A DNA stretch of 64,000 nt from Dysosmobacter sp. Marseille-Q4140 (lineage in GTDB: Bacteria; Bacillota; Clostridia; Oscillospirales; Oscillospiraceae): positions 310,001 through 374,000 of the forward strand of contig CP073694.1 in assembly GCA_018228705.1 (NCBI GenBank), read 5' to 3'. The first letter of the stretch is position 1; each line of letters opens with the position of its first letter. The notes below the pieces were generated by a model. That model was not told where the DNA came from, made no database searches, and was given only the letters and a program-made list of their open reading frames with translations. The position numbers and the translations under genes were made by a program. Shown in pieces: positions 44,182 through 51,382 of this stretch.

Positions 44182-44193
44182 GCAAACGTTTGC
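44182..44193. promoter_or_regulatory. LacI-type operator of the HAD-mutase operon
   Basis: Perfect palindrome GCAAACGTTTGC, at about +9 to +20 of the predicted transcript, suited to repression. Confidence 0.78.
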
Positions 44194-44414
44194 AAACTCT
44201 CCGGAAAGTGCTATCCCGGAACGCCCGTGCGGACCCTCCCCAAGGTCTGCAACCGGCGGCTCCTTCTTTCCGCGGCGGCACCTGCCATCCCCTCCGGAGA
44301 CATCCTGCACACTCCTGCGCCGCGGCGGTCTGCCCGCCGGGGCGTGGGCTGCTCATGGAGCGCGGACCGGAGGTCTGGACCGCCGCTCAAATATCAAAAT
44401 AGGAGGAGACTGTC

Positions 44415-45149
44415 ATGACACCCGATATCACGACCATCTTTTTTGACGTTGGCAATACCCTTCGTATCGTTCTGAAGGACCAGGCGTTCATCGACAAGGC
44501 GGAAGCGGACCTGATGGAGCTGATCCAGACCAAGGAGACCCACGACGAGCTCTTCGCCAAGTTGGAGGAGCGGTGGAAGGCCTACCGCAAGCTATCCAAG
44601 TCCACACTGCTGGACGCCTCCGAGGGCGAGCTGTGGACCCAGTACATGCTGCCGGACTACGACACCAACATGATCTTCGCCAACGCGCCCCGGCTGACCC
44701 GCCTGTGGCGGGACCACGATGGCCGCCGGGTGGCCCGGCCCGACGCCGTGGCGACCCTGAAGGAGCTGTGCGCCAGAGGCTACACCCTGGGCATTATCGC
44801 CAACACCGTCACCGAGACCGAGATCCCCGACTGGATGGCCGCCGACGGCGTGGCCCAGTACTTCAAAACCACCATCCTCTCCTCCAAGGTCCGCCTGCGC
44901 AAGCCGGATCCGGCCATCTATCACCTGGCCTGCCGCTGTATCGGCTCCCCCGAGGCCCAGTGCGCCTATGTGGGCGATAACCCGGTCCGTGACGTGGAGG
45001 GCACCCAGGCCGCGGGCTTCGCCATGATGATCCGCATCGATGAGCCGGATACTCTGAACATGGAGAAGGCCACCGGTAAGGAGTTCACCCCCGACCATGT
45101 GATCACCAGTCTGAGCCAGCTGCTGGATATCTTTCCTGCCAGAAATTGA
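44415..45149 (+). CDS. HAD family hydrolase 1 of the locus
   Basis: 244 residues, HAD fold with a helical cap inserted after motif I. Motif I is FFDVGNTLRI: the nucleophile Asp is present but the usual second Asp (D-x-D) is Gly. Motif II lies in LGIIANT, motif III Lys in RLRKPDPAIYH and motif IV in YVGDNPVRDVEG. HADs with a D-x-G loop include active sugar phosphatases such as YihX, so loss of activity should not be assumed. AGGAGGAG precedes the ATG. It shares a 36-nt identical stretch with the third HAD gene, suggesting recent duplication or conversion. It opens the operon with two more HADs and a permuted mutase. Confidence 0.88.
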   Translation: MTPDITTIFFDVGNTLRIVLKDQAFIDKAEADLMELIQTKETHDELFAKLEERWKAYRKLSKSTLLDASEGELWTQYMLPDYDTNMIFANAPRLTRLWRDHDGRRVARPDAVATLKELCARGYTLGIIANTVTETEIPDWMAADGVAQYFKTTILSSKVRLRKPDPAIYHLACRCIGSPEAQCAYVGDNPVRDVEGTQAAGFAMMIRIDEPDTLNMEKATGKEFTPDHVITSLSQLLDIFPARN

Positions 45150-45163
45150 GGAGGCGTCCTGAT

Positions 45164-45901
45164 ATGGAACTGAAGAAGCGTTACAAGGCGGTATTTTTTG
45201 ACCTGGGCGGCACGCTGCGCATCGCCCTCAACGACGAGCCCTACATGCGCCACGCCCGCCGCAAAATGGCGGAGATCGCCGGCACGGACCTGCCCTATGA
45301 GGAGTTCTACCAGCTGGTGGAGGAGCGCTACGAGCCCTACCGCAAGTGGGCGCTGGGCGAATTCAAGGAGTCCGGCGACGAGGAGCTGTGGTGCAAGTGG
45401 CTGCTTCCGGACTATGACCCGGTCCGCATCGCCCAGGTCTGTCACGAGCTGTCCTTCCAGTACCGGCAGACCAAGGGCCGCCGGGTGGTAGTGGACGGCG
45501 GTGAGGAGGTCCTCCGTACCCTCCATGAGCGGGGTTACCGCCTGGGCATCATCTCCAACCTGATCGGCGAGAACGAGGTGCCCGACTGGCTGGAGGAGGA
45601 CGGTCTGGACCAGTACTTCTCCAGCGTGGTTCTCTCCTCCGTGTGCCATCTGCGCAAGCCGGGCGCCGAGATCTACCGCATCGCTTCCCGGGAGCTGGGC
45701 GTGGATCTGGCGGACTGCGTGTCCGTGGCCGACAATGTCAAGCGGGACCTGACCGGCGCCGTGGAGGCCGGTGTGGGCTGCAACATCATCTTCCGCTCGC
45801 CCGAGAAGAAGCATCCGGTGGATGTCGGCGGACCCGTCCGCCCCGACGCGGTGATCTCCGATTTCCGGGAGATCCTGGATCTTCTGCCCGCCTTGAACTG
45901 A
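45164..45901 (+). CDS. HAD family hydrolase 2 of the locus
   Basis: 245 residues, paralogous to its neighbours. Motif I is FFDLGGTLRI, motif II LGIISNL, motif III LRKPGAEIY and motif IV VSVADNVKRDLTGA. In motif IV, Gly of GDN is replaced by Ala (ADN), a mild change. The cap contains FQYRQTKGRRVVVDGG, shared with HAD 3. The start is at 45164, since GAGGAGG overlaps the stop of HAD 1 at proper spacing. A 13-bp hairpin and two smaller ones follow before HAD 3. Confidence 0.87.
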   Translation: MELKKRYKAVFFDLGGTLRIALNDEPYMRHARRKMAEIAGTDLPYEEFYQLVEERYEPYRKWALGEFKESGDEELWCKWLLPDYDPVRIAQVCHELSFQYRQTKGRRVVVDGGEEVLRTLHERGYRLGIISNLIGENEVPDWLEEDGLDQYFSSVVLSSVCHLRKPGAEIYRIASRELGVDLADCVSVADNVKRDLTGAVEAGVGCNIIFRSPEKKHPVDVGGPVRPDAVISDFREILDLLPALN

Positions 45902-45907
45902 GACGGT

Positions 45908-45940
45908 TCAGCCTGCCGAAGCGCTTTTTCGGCAGGCTGA
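45908..45940 (+). terminator. Intra-operon hairpin between HAD 2 and HAD 3
   Basis: A perfect 13-bp stem (TCAGCCTGCCGAA, 45908-45920, with 45928-45940) lacks a T-run after it. It more likely stabilises upstream mRNA or lowers downstream expression than ends transcription. A smaller CCTCCC/GGGAGG-type hairpin lies near 45990-46010. Confidence 0.6.
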
Positions 45941-46056
45941 GCAAGCTTTCAGCGCTTCTTGGTTTCTGAAACCGCGATCTTTTGCCCCTCCCGCCGGAGG
46001 GAGCCCGGCCTGCCGCCCGCCGAAAAGGGACGGCATCAGCAAAGGAGGCTGGAGCT

Positions 46057-46833
46057 ATGAATACTGATATCCGCTTCATCTTTTTCGACCTGGGCGGCAC
46101 CTTCCGGGTCATCAAGGAGGACCCCGCCTATCTGGCCGCCGCCAAGACCAAAATCGCGGAGCTGTGCGGCGTGCAGGTAGAGGACCCCTGCGCCTGGTTC
46201 GACACCGTGATCGACAAGCGCTACGACAAGTACCGGGAGTGGGCCCTGAAATTCATGTGCGAGGCGCCGGAGGAGGTCCTTTGGACCCGCTGGCTGGCCT
46301 ACGACTGCGACCGGGACCTGATCTTGAAAAACGCCGGGGAGCTGACCTATCAGTACCGCCAGACCAAGGGCATCCGCACCGTGGTGGACGGCGGCGCCGA
46401 GACCGTGAAGGAGCTGTGCGCCAGAGGCTACACCCTGGGCATCATCTCTGACCTGGTGGGCCGCCGGGAGGTGAACGAGTGGCTGGACGCCGACGGCCTG
46501 CGGCCCTACTTTAAGACCGTCCAGCAGTCCTCCATCACCTACGTCCGCAAGCCCGGGCCCGCCATCTACTACTATGCCATGGATGAGGTCCAGGCCCAGC
46601 CGGAAAACTGCTGCTACGTGGGCGACAACCTGAACCGGGACATCGTGGGCGCCAAGGCCTGCGCCTTCGGCATGACCGTGACGGTGCAGTACGACCCCAA
46701 GAAGCCCCTGAAGCTGACGGAGGAAAACATGCCCGACGCCAAGGTCTACACCTTCCCGCAGCTGCTGGACATCTTCCCCGCCCGGGGCCATGTGGCCGTC
46801 GACAAGCTGGTCCTTCCCACCGACGGGCAGTAA
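46057..46833 (+). CDS. HAD family hydrolase 3 of the locus
   Basis: 258 residues. Motif I is FFDLGGTFRV (D-x-G variant), motif II LGIISDL, motif III YVRKPGPAIYYY and motif IV YVGDNLNRDIVGA. ATG 46057 follows AAAGGAGG at 8 nt; no start further upstream has a ribosome site. The sequence is closest to HAD 1 and HAD 2 in the window. A divergent fourth copy lies at 48605-49375 on the other strand. Substrate unknown; a phosphomonoesterase acting on an imported or mutase-derived phosphate ester is the working guess. Confidence 0.87.
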   Translation: MNTDIRFIFFDLGGTFRVIKEDPAYLAAAKTKIAELCGVQVEDPCAWFDTVIDKRYDKYREWALKFMCEAPEEVLWTRWLAYDCDRDLILKNAGELTYQYRQTKGIRTVVDGGAETVKELCARGYTLGIISDLVGRREVNEWLDADGLRPYFKTVQQSSITYVRKPGPAIYYYAMDEVQAQPENCCYVGDNLNRDIVGAKACAFGMTVTVQYDPKKPLKLTEENMPDAKVYTFPQLLDIFPARGHVAVDKLVLPTDGQ

Positions 46834-46872
46834 AGCCCTTTGACTTCACATCTATATCAAGGAGGTACACCC

Positions 46873-48441
46873 ATGTCTCAGATCAACCATGGCGGCGCCC
46901 AGCTGGCGGAGGCCGTCAAGCGGGCATATGAACTGGGCCAGGACGACTATCATCTGGAGCCCATGGTCCTGACGGAGAACGGCGTCCCTGTGGGCCGCAT
47001 CCAGGACAACGACGCTGTCATCTTCTGCTGCCGCCGGGGCGAGCGGGAGATCGAGCTGACGGAGATGTTCACCGACAAGGACTTCAGCGCCGTGGACATC
47101 CACAAGCTCAACAACCTGGATTTCTCCATTCTGACCCTGTATCACGACAAGTTCAAGGACCTGCCCATCGCCTTTGCGCCGGAGCACGTGGAAAAGCCCC
47201 TGGCCCAGGTCCTCTCCGAGGCCGGCAAGACCCAGCTTCACTGCGCCGAGTCCGAGAAGTTCGCCCATGTGACCTTCTTCTTCAACGGCGGCGAGAACAA
47301 CCCCTTCCCCGGTGAGGACGACATCTGCATCCCTTCCCCCAAGGGCATCGACTTTGACCAGCAGCCGGAGCTGTCCCTGCCCAAGGTCACCGACACCCTG
47401 ACCGACGCCCTGGGCAAGTATGACTTCATCGTCACCAACTTCGCCAACGGCGACGTCATCGGCCACACCCAGAACACCGCCGCTAAGCTGGAGGCCTGCG
47501 CCCATGTGAGCCGGGCCCTGGAAAAGGTGGTGGGCGACGCCCTGTCCAAGGGCTATGTGGTGGCTGTCACCGCCGATCACGGCAACATCGAAAAGCTCTA
47601 TACTGCCGCAGGCAAGCCCGACGGCGCCCACACCACCAACCTGGTGGCCTTCGTCATGATGGACCCCGCCGATCCCACGCCCATCCAGCTGCGGGACGGC
47701 GCCCTCAGCGACGTGGCCCCCACGGTGCTGGACGTCATGGGCATCCCCCAGCCTGCTGTCATGACCGGCAAGTCCCTGGCGGAGGGCCGTGACTGGGGCA
47801 AGGACCGCAAGATGCTCCTCATCATCTGCGACGGCTGGGGCCTGGGCCCCGGCGACGAGGGCGACGCCATCCACATCTCCGACACACCCTACTGGGACAG
47901 CCTGCTGGCGGGTCAGTCCTGGTCCAAGCTGCACGCCTCCGGTGAGCACGTGGGCCTGGGCGCCGGAAAGGCCGGCAACTCCGAGGCGGGCCACTCCAAC
48001 CTGGGCGCCGGCCGCTGCGTCATGCAGGACGACGTCCGCCTGGACGCCGCCGTCAAGGACGGCAGCTTCCAGCGCAACCCGGTGTTCCTGGAGGCCGTGG
48101 AGCACGTGAAGAAGAACCACTCCTCCCTGCACCTGCTGGCTTACCTCACCTACAAGTCCTCCCACGGCTGCATCGACTATCCCCTGTCCATCTGCGCCAT
48201 GGCCAAGGAGCAGGGCCTGGAGCAGGTCTACTTCCACATCATCTTCGACGGCCGCTCCACGGAGCCCGGCTCCGCTCCCAAGCTGCTGGGCGAGCTGGAC
48301 CAGAAGCTGGAGGAGATCGGCCTGGGCCTGGTGGTGGACGGCGCCGGCCGCGGCGTGGTCCTGGACCGGGACAAGAATTACGACAAGGTCAAGCGGGGCT
48401 ACGACGCCATGGTGGACGGCACCGGCACGCAGTACGCATAA
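46873..48441 (+). CDS. Circularly permuted cofactor-independent phosphoglycerate mutase-like protein
   Basis: 522 residues. The order of blocks is rotated relative to GpmI. Residues 1-305 match the GpmI C-terminal part: R55/R58 (canonical R261/R264) in CRRGERE, K129 (K336), D194/H198 in NGDVIGHT, D235/H236 in TADHGN, H253 in AHTTN. After a short linker, residues 315-522 match the GpmI N-terminus: D320 in ICDGWG, nucleophile S370 in GNSEAGH, H431, R461, R493 and R499. Nearly all metal and substrate ligands remain; canonical D154 is Ser462 (DGRS). It ends in YDAMVDGTGTQYA, the sequence that precedes residue 1 in the canonical order. AAGGAGG precedes ATG 46873. It is the last gene of the operon with three HADs. 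Activity could be true mutase or a related phosphotransfer. Confidence 0.9.
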   Translation: MSQINHGGAQLAEAVKRAYELGQDDYHLEPMVLTENGVPVGRIQDNDAVIFCCRRGEREIELTEMFTDKDFSAVDIHKLNNLDFSILTLYHDKFKDLPIAFAPEHVEKPLAQVLSEAGKTQLHCAESEKFAHVTFFFNGGENNPFPGEDDICIPSPKGIDFDQQPELSLPKVTDTLTDALGKYDFIVTNFANGDVIGHTQNTAAKLEACAHVSRALEKVVGDALSKGYVVAVTADHGNIEKLYTAAGKPDGAHTTNLVAFVMMDPADPTPIQLRDGALSDVAPTVLDVMGIPQPAVMTGKSLAEGRDWGKDRKMLLIICDGWGLGPGDEGDAIHISDTPYWDSLLAGQSWSKLHASGEHVGLGAGKAGNSEAGHSNLGAGRCVMQDDVRLDAAVKDGSFQRNPVFLEAVEHVKKNHSSLHLLAYLTYKSSHGCIDYPLSICAMAKEQGLEQVYFHIIFDGRSTEPGSAPKLLGELDQKLEEIGLGLVVDGAGRGVVLDRDKNYDKVKRGYDAMVDGTGTQYA

Positions 48442-48471
48442 TGAATGGATAGTTTCCTTCCCTTCCTGAAC

Positions 48472-48530
48472 ACAGCAGAACCCCGGAGGAGCCACAGCTC
48501 CTCCGGGGTTCTGCTGTTCCCGTTTTTTCT
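48472..48530 (+). terminator. Terminator of the HAD-mutase operon
   Basis: A perfect 21-bp stem (ACAGCAGAACCCCGGAGGAG plus one, 48472-48492, with 48497-48517), loop CACA, then TCCCGTTTTTT. Confidence 0.93.
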
Positions 48531-48544
48531 CCGGACAGCGGAAA

Positions 48545-48571
48545 GCGGGAGCCGGCACTGCCGGCTCCCGC
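48545..48571 (-). terminator. Terminator of the ABC transporter-HAD operon
   Basis: An 11-bp GC stem (GCGGGAGCCGG) with a 5-nt loop, then CTTTCC on the minus strand, 34 bp past the stop of HAD 4. Confidence 0.72.
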
Positions 48572-48604
48572 AGATCATTCAGATTCAAAGGCCGCCTGCT
48601 CGCA

Positions 48605-49375
48605 TCAGGCCGGGCGGACACCCTCTCCCTGCTTGAGATCCCGCAGGATGGTATAGACCTCATAGATGTCCTGGATGGAATAGGTGGGCTTCACCGTGTC
48701 GGGGATGTCCGTATCCCGGGAAGCCGTCAGGAAGGAGTGGATGTGGAAGGTCATCCCAAAGCCCATGTTCTGGGGGCCGATCACATCCCGGGAGAAGGTG
48801 TCGCCCACATAGGCGCACTCCGCCGGGTCGGACTGGACCTGGTACAGGGAGACCTTGAAGATGTTGGGGTCAGGCTTACGGTAGCCGGTCACGGAGGAGA
48901 GGGTCACATCCTGGAAATACTCCCGGATACCGTATTCCTTCAGGATCTCGTAGACCTGATACAAGCTGGCGGTGTTGCTGATGACGCCCAGCTTCATGCC
49001 CAGGCCCTTCAATCCCTCCAGCATCTCCTTGACCCGGGGCCGCAGGCTCCGGTAATAGTGGGTCACTTCCCACATATGGGCCAGCTCCTCTGCGAAGGGC
49101 TGGACCGTCTCGAAATCCAGGCCGAAGTCCGTCAGCACATAATCGCCCCAGATCTCCTCCGGCTTCAGCTCCCGCTGAGAGGGATTGCGGTACGCGGCGT
49201 ACCGGTCCCAGCCCTCGGTCAGCATCCGGAGAGCGGTGTCCTCGTCCACCCGGACGTCCACACCGTGGCTGCGCAGGATCCGGAGGACGCCCTGGGCCGC
49301 GGCCATCTTGCTCGCCGCGTCGGAGTAGATATCCTCCAGGGTCCCTCCCATATCAAACAATACGGTGTTGATCAT
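48605..49375 (-). CDS. HAD family hydrolase 4 of the locus
   Basis: 256 residues. Motif I is VLFDMGGTLED, again D-x-G; motif II LGVISNTASL, motif III GYRKPDPNIFK, motif IV YVGDTFSRDVIG (GDT rather than GDN). It is more distant from HAD 1-3 than they are from each other. The start overlaps the preceding membrane-protein gene by 4 nt (ATGA). It is the last gene of the leftward transporter operon, so an uptake system and a hydrolase are made from one transcript. Confidence 0.88.
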   Translation of the reverse strand: MINTVLFDMGGTLEDIYSDAASKMAAAQGVLRILRSHGVDVRVDEDTALRMLTEGWDRYAAYRNPSQRELKPEEIWGDYVLTDFGLDFETVQPFAEELAHMWEVTHYYRSLRPRVKEMLEGLKGLGMKLGVISNTASLYQVYEILKEYGIREYFQDVTLSSVTGYRKPDPNIFKVSLYQVQSDPAECAYVGDTFSRDVIGPQNMGFGMTFHIHSFLTASRDTDIPDTVKPTYSIQDIYEVYTILRDLKQGEGVRPA

Positions 49376-49923
49376 TGTCTCACAGTCCTTTCGATTCTCC
49401 TGTTGTCAAGGATGGGCCTGCGCCGCTGATACCGGCGGTACAGCCACAGCGACAGTCCCCCTCCCAGGAGGATGGGTGCCGGTACGAACAGCCCAAAGAA
49501 CTGCAGGAACAGCATTTGCGCCTGGAAATCTCCGCCCAGGATGATCAGCATAGCCACGAGACACGCAACAGCCAGTGCCGCCAGCCACAGGTAAGCAGAC
49601 AGAAGCATCCGCTTTTCCGGGAGGAACCAGGCAAAACAACACACAGCCGTCCCCACCAGGGTAGGTACGGCCGCCTCCACGAAGTTAATCCATGCCGTAG
49701 GGGCCCCTTCCAGCATCGGATGAAGGAGGTTGATCAAGCTCACATAGGCTGCGGCGTAAATCACCACAAACACCATGCTCAGGCAGAAGGAATACAACAG
49801 CAGCGTACTTTTCACTTTGCCGTCCTTGGTGAACAGGAACGCACCCCAAAAGCGGTCTCCTCGCTCCTTCCAGACTCTGTTTCGCTCCTCCTGCCGCAGC
49901 TGTTCCAGTTTTCGATTCTGCAC
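49372..49923 (-). CDS. Small membrane protein in the transporter operon, unknown function
   Basis: 183 residues. A charged N-terminus (about 1-35) is followed by four hydrophobic segments (about 40-62, 80-98, 106-128 and 134-160) and a basic C-terminal tail (RRYQRRRPILDNRR). I do not recognise the family. It lies between the binding-protein gene and HAD 4, with coupled translation to HAD 4, and may help the importer or the hydrolase at the membrane. Confidence 0.65.
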   Translation of the reverse strand: MQNRKLEQLRQEERNRVWKERGDRFWGAFLFTKDGKVKSTLLLYSFCLSMVFVVIYAAAYVSLINLLHPMLEGAPTAWINFVEAAVPTLVGTAVCCFAWFLPEKRMLLSAYLWLAALAVACLVAMLIILGGDFQAQMLFLQFFGLFVPAPILLGGGLSLWLYRRYQRRRPILDNRRIERTVRQ

Positions 49924-49949
49924 GGCGGTCGCCTCCTTCTATTGACTGT

Positions 49950-49977
49950 GCGGGGGCGGGCGTATGCCCGCCCCCGC
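49950..49977 (-). terminator. Hairpin between the binding-protein and membrane-protein genes
   Basis: A 12-bp GC stem (GCGGGGGCGGGC with complement), loop ATAC on the minus strand, no T-run. It probably protects the binding-protein mRNA or partly ends transcription, raising the ratio of binding protein to later genes. Confidence 0.6.
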
Positions 49978-50014
49978 AGTTTCCTTGGTCACACAGCAGC
50001 CGCCGTGGGACGAA

Positions 50015-51313
50015 TTACATATTGGGATTCTGGTTCAGCCAGCTGGTCCACATATCCTGGCAATCGGCGAAGATCTCATAGATGGCGCCGAAGTCGTTCT
50101 CGATGGCACCCAGCTCATCCAACTGAGCGGGGTTCTTCTCGTTGACCATGTCGTCGCGGACGGGCCAGTTGCCTTCCTTCATGAAGGGAGCGAAACCATC
50201 AGCAGTACCATCAGCGCCGCCCAGGACGTAGCGGATGAACAGACGGGCACCGGCGGGGTTGTCGCAGCCGGAGGCCACGAACAGGGACTCGCAGTTCAGC
50301 AGAGCGGTGTAGGGAGTCAGGTTGATGCACCAGGCGATGTCATAACCGGACTCGTCGCGGTTGGTGATCTTGCCGGCAGAGGCCAGAGCCAGAGCGGGAT
50401 CGTCAGCGGTGGAGTTGTGGACAGCCAGGGCCAGTTCGTCGCCGTCGTCGATGAAGGTCATCTTCATCTGGCTGAACCGCCACATGTACTCCACGCCGGC
50501 GTTGTTCTCGGGCACCTCGAAAGCGAAGTCGGAGGCGTCGTAGGTGTACTCCAGAGGCTCGCCGTAGATATCCTCATAGGCCTGCTCCATCTGGTCGGCG
50601 TTGACGATGAAGCTGGCAAACAGGGACAGGTACGCGGTCTCAGTGCCGATCTCCTTGCAGAAGATGCGGTACTTCTGGCTGCCGTCCTCGTTCTTCTCAA
50701 TGATGTTCCACCAGCTGTCGATGGGCTGGCCATCGGGGAACGCAGCGGTATTATAATACCAGAAAGCCTGAGAGCTGTACAGAGGCAGGCTGTACTTCAG
50801 CAGGTCCTCATCGATGTGAGAACAGATGTCGGAGGGATAGTAGGGCGTGAAGATGCCGGTCTGATAGTGCTCATAGAACACGGCGCCGTTGACGTCCTTG
50901 GTCTGCAGCACGTCGGCGGTAACGTTGCCGCTGGAGTACTCCATCTCAGCCTTGCTCAGAACTTCGTCGGAGTCCAGGTCCATCACGTCCAGCTCCAGGC
51001 CGGGATAGTCTTCCATGAAGGCTTCCACCATGTTCAGCATCTTGGAGGTGGTGGCGTAGACCTCGATGGTGCCGCCCTCTTCCTTAGCCATCTCGTAGAG
51101 CTCGTCGTCGGTCTTATCGCTCCACTCGTCATAAACAGGGCCGAAATGCTCGGTATCCGTGGCAAAATCATAACCCAGGGTCAGCTCGGACGCCGCAGCA
51201 TCCTCGCCGCCGTCGCCAGTACCGGCAGCAGTGTCGTTCCCTCCGCCGCAGGCAACCAGGCTCAGAACCATAGCCGCTGTCAGCAGCAACGCAAAGAGTT
51301 TCTTCATCTTCAT
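50015..51313 (-). CDS. ABC transporter substrate-binding lipoprotein
   Basis: 432 residues. The lipobox LSLVAC puts the lipid on Cys22, followed by a Gly/Asp/Ala linker. The mature part has the type II binding fold (EGGTIEVYATTSKMLNMVEA, DSDEVLSKAEMEYSSGNV, TADVLQTKDVNGAVF). The family includes ferric-ion, thiamine, 2-aminoethylphosphonate and sugar-phosphate (AfuA, PgtC) binders. No Tyr-Tyr ferric site typical of FbpA is evident. The start at 51313 has AAAGGAG upstream. Context (HAD hydrolases, mutase, PiT) favours a phosphorylated organic ligand. That is an inference. Confidence 0.87.
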   Translation of the reverse strand: MKMKKLFALLLTAAMVLSLVACGGGNDTAAGTGDGGEDAAASELTLGYDFATDTEHFGPVYDEWSDKTDDELYEMAKEEGGTIEVYATTSKMLNMVEAFMEDYPGLELDVMDLDSDEVLSKAEMEYSSGNVTADVLQTKDVNGAVFYEHYQTGIFTPYYPSDICSHIDEDLLKYSLPLYSSQAFWYYNTAAFPDGQPIDSWWNIIEKNEDGSQKYRIFCKEIGTETAYLSLFASFIVNADQMEQAYEDIYGEPLEYTYDASDFAFEVPENNAGVEYMWRFSQMKMTFIDDGDELALAVHNSTADDPALALASAGKITNRDESGYDIAWCINLTPYTALLNCESLFVASGCDNPAGARLFIRYVLGGADGTADGFAPFMKEGNWPVRDDMVNEKNPAQLDELGAIENDFGAIYEIFADCQDMWTSWLNQNPNM

Positions 51314-51382
51314 CTCAATGTGCTCCTTTCGCATATTTGTTGTTGGGTGTCTGGCTGAAACTCGCGATCCATAAACTCGCGG

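Larger units (their letters stand above)
43929..44414. other. Divergent control region between lacI-type gene and HAD operon
   Basis: This 486-bp gap has no credible gene. It holds both promoters, a LacI-type site for each direction, and from about 44173 to 44414 a GC-rich untranslated leader of some 240 nt ahead of the first HAD gene. The leader can form a 9-bp long-range helix GCGGCGGTC (44322-44330) with GACCGCCGC (44378-44386), just upstream of AGGAGGAG. Confidence 0.7.

Noticed and set aside
44190..44402. A small leader peptide gene upstream of HAD 1
   Set aside because: The frame starts at TTG inside the operator, has no ribosome site, and shows no amino acid run of an attenuation peptide.
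46873..48441. A normal gpmI gene
   Set aside because: The DGWG block with the N-terminal aspartate is at residue 320 and the nucleophile serine at 370, after the metal-binding TADHGN block at 235. This is not the canonical order.
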